Of a stretch of 64,000 bases of DNA, positions 58,574 to 64,000 are shown in pieces. The translations under genes were made by a program, and so were the position numbers. The notes under the pieces were generated by a model that was not told where the DNA came from, ran no database searches, and worked only from the letters and a program-made list of their open reading frames with translations. The DNA is from SIG454 sp045646365 (GTDB lineage: Bacteria; Bacillota; Clostridia; Monoglobales; Monoglobaceae). Numbering within the stretch: the first letter of the stretch is position 1; each line of letters starts with the position of its first letter. The stretch is taken from contig JAZRKP010000086.1 of NCBI GenBank assembly GCA_045646365.1, forward strand, positions 1 to 64,000, read 5' to 3'.

Positions 58574-59521
58574 TTATGCACCCATGTCAATTTCTGTGTT
58601 TTCGCTGAATTTAGTATCTTTTTCAACATAGAGAATTTCTCTTTCAGCACCGTAGCCTGAAACGATAACGCCGGGTCTGATAAGGCGGATTGAACCGAAA
58701 GTACCCTTATGGAGTTCTGTTTTTTCACCGGTTCTAACCACAAATCTTCCTGAAACATCTGTGTTTTTGAGGATAGCACCGTCTTTTGCACCCTCACCGA
58801 TAACTAAGTCGCCTTTAACCTTTGCGTTTTCGATATTTACACCTTCGCCACGGACAACAACATTACCCTCAGGAAGTGTTGTATATGTTCCTGCTTCGTC
58901 GATATATGTTGTTACAAGTCTGTTCATAACAGCGGCAAATTCAGCTCTCTTGATGTTATCTTTAGGGTTGAGCATTCCATTTGAACCGCCAACATAACCG
59001 CTTGAAATGATTGCGGCAACTAAATCCTTTGCCCATGCAGCAACCTTGTCCCCGTCGGAGAATGCTGAAAGAACAGTGTCAGCACTAACGGCTCTTTTAA
59101 AATGTTCGTCAATTTCTTTATCATAGTTCAAAGAGAACATACGGGCAAGAACTGCAAAAGTTTCTTCTCTTGTTATGTTATTCTGTGGATTAAGCTTTCC
59201 GTCAGAGCCGTTGAATGCACCCATAGCAACAGCTTTTGCCATTGAAGAATAGAACCAGTCTGTTGGGTTTACATCAGTAAATGCGGAAATATCAGCTTCC
59301 TGGGTCGCTCCAAAAGCACGAACCATAATAGTTGCCATTTCTGCTCTTGTCATAGGGTCATCGGGACGGATATATCCGTTAGCACCGCCGATAAGACCGT
59401 TGTTAACAGCGTTTGTAAGGGCTTCTGTTGACCAGTTGTTCGGCATATCAACAAAGGTACTTGCTGAACAAACAGACACAAGCATAACTGCACAAATCAA
59501 TAAACTTAAAACTTTTTTCAT
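58574..59521 (-). CDS. SLH-domain surface protein with beta-helix C-terminus
   Basis: The 315-residue secreted protein has a signal peptide ('KKVLSLLICAVMLVSVCSAS'), three SLH modules (about residues 22-205: 'LIGGANGYIRPDDPMTRAEMATIMVRAFG', 'AFNGSDGKLNPQNNITREETFAVLARMF', 'YVGGSNGMLNPKDNIKRAEFAAVMNRLV') and a C-terminal part of short beta repeats. Those repeats ('GNVVVRGEGVNIENAKVKGDLVIGEGAKDG', 'ILKNTDVSGRFVVRTGEKT') look like a bactofilin-type or right-handed beta-helix. It is the first gene of the operon with the HprK-like, PqqD-like and peptidase genes, and could be their substrate or just a neighbour. Confidence 0.85.
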   Translation of the reverse strand: MKKVLSLLICAVMLVSVCSASTFVDMPNNWSTEALTNAVNNGLIGGANGYIRPDDPMTRAEMATIMVRAFGATQEADISAFTDVNPTDWFYSSMAKAVAMGAFNGSDGKLNPQNNITREETFAVLARMFSLNYDKEIDEHFKRAVSADTVLSAFSDGDKVAAWAKDLVAAIISSGYVGGSNGMLNPKDNIKRAEFAAVMNRLVTTYIDEAGTYTTLPEGNVVVRGEGVNIENAKVKGDLVIGEGAKDGAILKNTDVSGRFVVRTGEKTELHKGTFGSIRLIRPGVIVSGYGAEREILYVEKDTKFSENTEIDMGA

Positions 59522-59562
59522 AATTAAATCAATCCTTTCGCCTTTTAATTATAGACAAAACC

Positions 59563-59591
59563 ATTATACTACATATTTAAATTTTTTTCAA
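59563..59591 (-). promoter_or_regulatory. Promoter of the SLH-HprK-PqqD-S26-ABC-MATE operon
   Basis: On the minus strand TTGAAA (59586-59591) and TATAAT (59563-59568) are 17 bases apart, 42 bases before the SLH gene. The -35 element lies 8 bases from that of the divergent promoter. Confidence 0.8.
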
Positions 59592-59598
59592 TAGGTTT

Positions 59599-59627
59599 TT
59601 AACATATTTAGAGTATTTTCATATAAA
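59599..59627 (+). promoter_or_regulatory. Promoter of the M14 peptidase gene
   Basis: TTAACA (59599-59604) and TATAAA (59622-59627) are 17 bases apart, so the start site is close to the ribosome-binding site GAAGGGG. It is back-to-back with the operon promoter at 59563-59591. Confidence 0.6.
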
Positions 59628-59646
59628 TATAGAAGGGGTGGTTTTT

Positions 59647-60570
59647 GTGAGTAGAGGATTAACTGGAAAAAAGGGATTTGATTATGAGGTATTTGAGAAA
59701 AGTGTTGAGAGGTTTAAAACAAGGTATCCGCTTTGTGATGTCTTTTCTATTGGGGAAAGTGTGGCTAAAAGGAAAATTTTCTGTATTAAGATAGGGTGGG
59801 GTGCTAATAAATTATTTTATAACGGAGCACATCACGGGGCGGAGTGGATAACTTCGGCACTCCTTATGAAGTTCATAGAAGAATATCTTGAGGCATATAT
59901 ATGCGGAAAGCGTATTTTTGAAATGCCTGCAGATTTTCTTATGGAGAACACGACTCTTTATGTGGTGCCTATGGTGAATCCTGACGGAGTTGATATTTCT
60001 TTAAACGGAGCAAGAAAGTATACTGCTGATTTTCCAAGACTTTTCAGGCAGAATAATAATTCGTCGGATTTTTCAAAGTGGCAGGCAAACTTTAACGGTG
60101 TTGACCTTAACCATAACTATGATGCTTTGTGGGGATTATCAAGAGAAGGTGAACGACGGGAAGGGATATTCGGACCAGGACCAACAAAGTATGCAGGAGA
60201 TATGCCTTTTTCTGAGCCTGAAACGAAAGCTATGAAAAAGTTCACAGAGGGAAATGATTTCAAACTGACAATGTCATTTCACAGTCAGGGCAGAGAAATA
60301 TATTATAGTTTTGATGATAAAGAGCCTGTTTACTCGTGTTTTCTTGCAAAAGCTCTGTCGCTTGGCTCACCCTATGTTGTTGCAACCCCTTGCGGAACTG
60401 CATCATACGGAGGGTATAAGGACTGGTACATTGATAAATTTTCAGGAATAGGATTTACGGTTGAGGTGGGGAAAGGTGAAAACCCACTTCCAATGTCAGA
60501 TTTAAACAGTATTTACAGGGAAACAATTCAAATTCTCGTGGGCGGAATGAAAATTGCCTGCCTTGTTTAA
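59647..60570 (+). CDS. M14-family zinc carboxypeptidase-like peptidase
   Basis: The 307-residue protein shows the M14 metal site: 'LFYNGAHHGAEWITSALLM' (H-x2-E), 'VPMVNPDGVDIS', 'NGVDLNHNYD', 'TMSFHSQGREIYYSFD' (third His) and the catalytic Glu in 'GFTVEVGKGENPLP'. It resembles gamma-D-glutamyl-meso-diaminopimelate peptidases such as YqgT/ENP1, which cleave peptidoglycan stem peptides. No signal peptide is visible, so it may act in the cytoplasm on recycled peptides. Start is GTG at 59647, with GAAGGGG upstream. Confidence 0.82.
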   Translation: MSRGLTGKKGFDYEVFEKSVERFKTRYPLCDVFSIGESVAKRKIFCIKIGWGANKLFYNGAHHGAEWITSALLMKFIEEYLEAYICGKRIFEMPADFLMENTTLYVVPMVNPDGVDISLNGARKYTADFPRLFRQNNNSSDFSKWQANFNGVDLNHNYDALWGLSREGERREGIFGPGPTKYAGDMPFSEPETKAMKKFTEGNDFKLTMSFHSQGREIYYSFDDKEPVYSCFLAKALSLGSPYVVATPCGTASYGGYKDWYIDKFSGIGFTVEVGKGENPLPMSDLNSIYRETIQILVGGMKIACLV

Positions 60571-60600
60571 AAAATTATTGAAGAAAAGATGATTTTGATA

Positions 60601-60629
60601 TTGACAAGCGGAGATTTATAGGTTAAAAT
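60601..60629 (+). promoter_or_regulatory. Promoter of the solute-binding lipoprotein gene
   Basis: TTGACA (60601-60606) and TAAAAT (60624-60629) are 17 bases apart. Confidence 0.85.
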
Positions 60630-60698
60630 AGTGACAAAGATAAAATTCCGGAATGCGGATTTATCAAAAATAAAAAAATTTCAAAAGGAGAAATGAAG

Positions 60699-62114
60699 AT
60701 GAAAATCAATCTCAAAAAGACAGCCGCTCTTGCAATGGCTGCAATTCTTGCAGTTTCCTGTTTCGCCGGCTGTAACAAAACCTCAGACAAAGACGAACAG
60801 GGCAGAACAATCATTAAAGTTGGTGGTTACCCAACTAAAGAAGGTCCTGACAAAGAAAAATTCGACAAGAGAATCGAAGACTTTATGGCAGAGAACACAG
60901 ATGTTAATGTTCAGCCTGATACATACGGTTTCTCAGTTGATACATTCTTCTCAAAGGCTGCTGGTGGACAGCTCCCAACTGTATTTAACACAGCTTACAC
61001 AGAAGTTTCAACTTGTATCAACTCAGGTTACATAAAGGATATTACAGAAATCGGTAAAAAATACGGCTACGATGAAACAACAATCAACCCAATGCTCTTA
61101 GATGGTGAAGTTCTTGCAAGAGACGGTGTTCTTTACGCTGTTCCTAATAGCACATACGCTTTAGGTATTGCATTTAACACAAAACTCTTCAAGCAGGCTG
61201 GTCTTGTTAACCCTGACGGAACATATATGGTTCCAAAGACATGGGATGAACTCGCTCAGTTCGCAGTTCAAATTAAGGAAAAGACAGGTAAGGCTGGTTT
61301 CGTAACAGGTACTATCGCAAGAATCGGCGGATGGCTCTTCACACCTATCGCTTGGTCTTTCGGTGTTGACTTTATGGAACAGGATGCTGACGGTAAGTGG
61401 AAAGCAACATTTGATACACCTGAAATGGTTGAAGCTCTTCAGTTCTATCATGACTTAAAGTGGAAGTATGATGTTATTCCATCAGAAACACTTATTGATA
61501 ACTCTCAGGCTCCACAGTTGTTAGCAGCAGGCGAAGCGGCTATGCTCCTCCGTGCTCCTGACTTTGTAAACTCTCTCCCTGGAATGGGCGTTGACAACGA
61601 AGACTTCGGTATGTTCCCAATGCCGGCTGGTCCAAAGCGTCATGTAACACTCCTCGGCGGAAGTGCTTATATGTTCGATGTTAAGGCAACAGATGACCAG
61701 GTTGACGCTGCTATGAGATGGACAAAGCTCTATACAAGCGCTGACCTTACAGAGGATTATAAGAGATCATATATTGAAAACAAGGAAATCAATAAGGAAA
61801 AGGGTATCGCTATCGGTCTTCTTGAACTTTCCAACTGGGCAGAAGGCACAGATGTTCTTAAGTTCCAGAGAGAATACACTCTTGAAAATGCAACAGTTGA
61901 TTTGAAGAACTATCAGGAATACAATGACTTTGTTACAGGCAAAGCATACAAAGACCTTGAAGTTCAGCCTGAAGAACCAATGTGCGCTCAGGACCTCTAC
62001 GCAGTTGTAGATAGCCTTGTTCAGGCAGTGTTCACAGATAAGAACGCTGATATTCCAAAGCTTGTTAAGAAAGCTTGCGAAGACTTCCAGAGAGACAGTC
62101 TTGACCTTATCTAA
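60699..62114 (+). CDS. Extracellular sugar-type solute-binding lipoprotein
   Basis: The 471-residue protein has a lipoprotein signal ('LAMAAILAVSCFAGCNKTSD', with lipid-bearing Cys in F-A-G-C). The mature domain fits family 1 ABC solute-binding proteins: 'PTKEGPDKEKFDKRIEDFMAE', 'YAVPNSTYALGIAFNTKLFKQAG', 'VPKTWDELAQFA' and 'LLAAGEAAMLLRAPDF'. ATG 60699 is favoured because AAAGGAG is eight bases upstream. No permease or ATPase gene is adjacent and a terminator follows. Strongly biased codons and a consensus promoter suggest high expression. Confidence 0.88.
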   Translation: MKINLKKTAALAMAAILAVSCFAGCNKTSDKDEQGRTIIKVGGYPTKEGPDKEKFDKRIEDFMAENTDVNVQPDTYGFSVDTFFSKAAGGQLPTVFNTAYTEVSTCINSGYIKDITEIGKKYGYDETTINPMLLDGEVLARDGVLYAVPNSTYALGIAFNTKLFKQAGLVNPDGTYMVPKTWDELAQFAVQIKEKTGKAGFVTGTIARIGGWLFTPIAWSFGVDFMEQDADGKWKATFDTPEMVEALQFYHDLKWKYDVIPSETLIDNSQAPQLLAAGEAAMLLRAPDFVNSLPGMGVDNEDFGMFPMPAGPKRHVTLLGGSAYMFDVKATDDQVDAAMRWTKLYTSADLTEDYKRSYIENKEINKEKGIAIGLLELSNWAEGTDVLKFQREYTLENATVDLKNYQEYNDFVTGKAYKDLEVQPEEPMCAQDLYAVVDSLVQAVFTDKNADIPKLVKKACEDFQRDSLDLI

Positions 62115-62137
62115 TATAGGTTAATATCAAAATTAAG

Positions 62138-62166
62138 GCGGTTGCCCGAAAGGGTGACCGCTTTTT
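62138..62166 (+). terminator. Terminator after the lipoprotein gene
   Basis: GCGGTTGCCC pairs with GGGTGACCGC (two G-T pairs) around loop GAAA, followed by TTTTT. Confidence 0.85.
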
Positions 62167-62187
62167 ATATAAATCCGCAATAGAATC

Positions 62188-62217
62188 TTGACTTTATGCA
62201 TATGTATGTGGTATAAT
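62188..62217 (+). promoter_or_regulatory. Promoter of the IMP dehydrogenase gene
   Basis: TTGACT (62188-62193) and TATAAT (62212-62217) are 18 bases apart. Confidence 0.75.
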
Positions 62218-62227
62218 AAGATTTAAT

Positions 62228-62250
62228 ATCAGTAAAAATTGTTTACTGAT
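62228..62250 (+). promoter_or_regulatory. Inverted repeat near the IMP dehydrogenase start site
   Basis: ATCAGTAAA and TTTACTGAT form a perfect 9-bp inverted repeat with a 5-base spacer, just past the expected transcription start. It could be an operator or a transcript 5' hairpin. The rest of the 140-base leader holds nothing recognisable. Confidence 0.45.
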
Positions 62251-62360
62251 TAAAATGGTAAAAAAACTGTGAAATTTGTTCTATTTTACTATTGCTTTTT
62301 TTGCCGAAAAATTATATACTAAATAAAATAATCGAAAAAGTTACGGAAAGGAAGATTGTA

Positions 62361-63872
62361 ATGGCATTTTATTATAGTGAACCATCTCATACTTTTAATG
62401 AATATCTCTTAGTTCCGGGGTATTCTTCTTCGGAGTGTATGACTCAGAATGTCAGCCTTAAAACTCCTATTACTAAATTTAAAAAAGGTGAAGAGCCGGA
62501 AATTTCAATGAATATTCCGCTTGTTTCTGCAATTATGCAGGCGGTTTCAGGTGAGAAGCTTGCTATTGCTCTTGCTCAGGAGGGCGGTATCGCTTTTATT
62601 TACGGTTCTCAGACTATTGAAGATGAGGCGAATATGGTAAGAAGAGTTAAGGCGCATAAGGCGGGCTTTGTTTCAAGTGACTCAAATATCCGTCCTGACC
62701 AGACCTTAGCGGATGTTCTTGAACTCAAAGAAAAAACAGGACATAGCACTATCGCAGTTACAGAGGACGGAACATCTAACGGTAAGCTAGTTGGTATTGT
62801 AACAAGCCGTGACTACAGAGTAAGCCGTATGGATACTAACACTCCTGTTTCCGAGTTTATGACTCCTTTTGAAAATCTTATTTATGGAACAGAAGAAACA
62901 ACTTTAAAAGAAGCAAACGATATTATCTGGGATAATAAACTTAACAATCTTCCAATTATAGACAGTGAAGGCAGACTTAAGTATTTCGTATTCCGTAAGG
63001 ACTATGATTTCCATAAGAGCAATCCTTTAGAACTTCTTGATTCATCAAAGAGATATGTTGTTGGTGCAGGTATTAATACAAGAGATTATGCTGAGCGTGT
63101 TCCTGCCCTCATCGAAGCCGGTGCTGATATTCTCTGTATTGACTCATCAGAAGGTTTTTCTGAATGGCAGTCAAGAACTATTGAGTATATAAGAAAGACT
63201 TACGGGGACAGCGTTAAGGTTGGAGCCGGAAATGTTGTTGATGCTGAAGGCTTCAGATTTTTAGCTGATGCAGGTGCTGACTTTATTAAAATCGGTATCG
63301 GTGGCGGTTCAATCTGTATTACCCGTGAGCAAAAGGGGATAGGCAGAGGACAGGCAACTGCTGTTCAGGAAGTTGCAAAGGCGAGAGATGAATACTTTAA
63401 AGAAACAGGTGTTTATATCCCAATTTGTGCTGACGGCGGTATTGTTCAGGATTATCATATAACACTTGCCCTTGCTATGGGTGCTGACTTTGTTATGCTT
63501 GGCAGATATTTTGCAAGATTTGATGAAAGTCCATCAAATAAAGTAAGCATTAACGGAAACTATATGAAGGAATACTGGGGCGAAGGCTCTGCAAGAGCAA
63601 GAAACTGGCAGAGATACGATATGGGCGGAGCGAGCAAGCTCTCCTTTGAAGAAGGCGTTGACTCTTATGTTCCTTATGCGGGAAGTCTCCATGATAATGT
63701 TGGTCTGAGTCTTAACAAGGTTCGTTCAACAATGTGTAACTGCGGAGCTCTTTCTATTCCTGAACTTCAGGAAAAAGCTAAAATTACTCTTGTTTCCGCA
63801 ACAAGTATTGTTGAGGGCGGAGCGCACGATGTTATGCTTAAGGATAACAGTGCTTATGTGACTAACAGATAA
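62361..63872 (+). CDS. guaB: IMP dehydrogenase (Tritrichomonas-type)
   Basis: This enzyme oxidises IMP to XMP, the committed step to GTP. The 503 residues have an N-terminal barrel part, two CBS domains (about residues 100-220), and the catalytic loop 'GIGGGSICITREQKGIGRGQ' with Cys319. The flap contains 'GEGSARARNWQRYD' with Arg418-Tyr419. These numbers coincide with those I recall for the Tritrichomonas foetus enzyme (Cys319, Arg418, Tyr419), and many segments look near-identical to it, unlike the common bacterial 'GPGSICTTR' form. ATG 62361 has GGAAAGGA upstream. Confidence 0.92.
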   Translation: MAFYYSEPSHTFNEYLLVPGYSSSECMTQNVSLKTPITKFKKGEEPEISMNIPLVSAIMQAVSGEKLAIALAQEGGIAFIYGSQTIEDEANMVRRVKAHKAGFVSSDSNIRPDQTLADVLELKEKTGHSTIAVTEDGTSNGKLVGIVTSRDYRVSRMDTNTPVSEFMTPFENLIYGTEETTLKEANDIIWDNKLNNLPIIDSEGRLKYFVFRKDYDFHKSNPLELLDSSKRYVVGAGINTRDYAERVPALIEAGADILCIDSSEGFSEWQSRTIEYIRKTYGDSVKVGAGNVVDAEGFRFLADAGADFIKIGIGGGSICITREQKGIGRGQATAVQEVAKARDEYFKETGVYIPICADGGIVQDYHITLALAMGADFVMLGRYFARFDESPSNKVSINGNYMKEYWGEGSARARNWQRYDMGGASKLSFEEGVDSYVPYAGSLHDNVGLSLNKVRSTMCNCGALSIPELQEKAKITLVSATSIVEGGAHDVMLKDNSAYVTNR

Positions 63873-63941
63873 ATTCATGATTTGAGTTGAGAGTTTTGGA
63901 TAAGAAAAATAATATATTTAAACCTGAAGAACCATATCTTA

Positions 63942-63977
63942 TTTTAGGGGAGAGCCAAAAAGGCTCCCCCTTAAAAT
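63942..63977. other. Hairpin downstream of guaB
   Basis: AGGGGAGAGCC and GGCTCCCCCTT form a stem with one offset around loop AAAAA, flanked by TTTT and AAAA. No long T-tract follows on the plus strand, so it is a weak terminator candidate. The remaining sequence to the window end shows no gene. Confidence 0.45.
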
Positions 63978-64000
63978 CGTTTATAAGAAGAAATATATTA

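Noticed and set aside
53994..59521. Lasso peptide biosynthetic cluster
   Set aside because: No asparagine-synthetase-like cyclase, transglutaminase-type protease or precursor gene is present; only the PqqD-like, HprK-like and ABC parts are shared.

Overview
The window is a chromosomal segment from a low-to-moderate GC, endospore-forming Clostridia member, most likely an uncultured gut or anaerobic lineage. The evidence is a Firmicutes-type S10-spc-alpha ribosomal cluster, spoIIGA-sigE, AddB-type recombination, a GatCAB amidotransferase, an ECF transporter module, S-layer-homology proteins and near-consensus sigma-A promoters with strong Shine-Dalgarno sequences. No tRNA, rRNA, CRISPR array, prophage or intact insertion sequence was seen. 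I do not assign a species.

Layout. 1-2002: the 3' end of a Gfo/Idh/MocA oxidoreductase, then about 1.5 kb of gene debris with a 5'-less beta-propeller gene, a perfect promoter with no gene behind it and two terminators. 2003-5510 (minus): rpmG-secE-nusG-rplK-rplA-rplJ-rplL, with an L1-site mimic before rplK and an L10 leader plus attenuator before rplJ; rpoBC does not follow rplL. 5613-11257: a YkvI-like membrane protein, rplM-rpsI behind an L13 leader, two tandem YitT paralogues, and spoIIGA-sigE. 11288-17832: an envelope-polysaccharide control module (Wzz-like modulator, BY-kinase, PHP phosphatase, VanZ-like protein, an unknown membrane-anchored protein, an SLH protein and a PglF/CapD-type dehydratase), without glycosyltransferases. 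17886-21128: an AddB without AddA. 21275-37889: the S10-spc-alpha superoperon through secY, adk, map, a KOW protein, infA, rpmJ, rpsM-rpsK-rpsD-rpoA-rplQ, with structured leaders before rpsJ and rpsM.

37914-46712: an AI-2E-type permease (minus), then a methyltransferase, ecfA1-ecfA2-ecfT, truA, a DUF5711-like protein, a CvpA-like protein and rho. 46742-53995: pgk-tpiA-gpmI and gatCAB; the 5' end of tpiA is tandemly duplicated around a block of three hairpins. 53994-59591 (minus): a tightly coupled six-gene operon encoding an SLH/beta-helix surface protein, an HPr-kinase-like protein, a PqqD-like protein, an S26 Ser/His peptidase, an ABC exporter and a MATE transporter. This is the best candidate for an undescribed system. 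59599-64000: an M14 peptidase divergent from that operon, an orphan sugar-binding lipoprotein and an IMP dehydrogenase that closely resembles the Tritrichomonas-type enzyme.

Together the genes are mostly translation and growth functions (ribosome, Sec translocation, glycolysis, amidotransferase, GTP synthesis). Inserted among them are envelope and sporulation modules. Identifications are by reading motifs and family resemblance; no database search was run.
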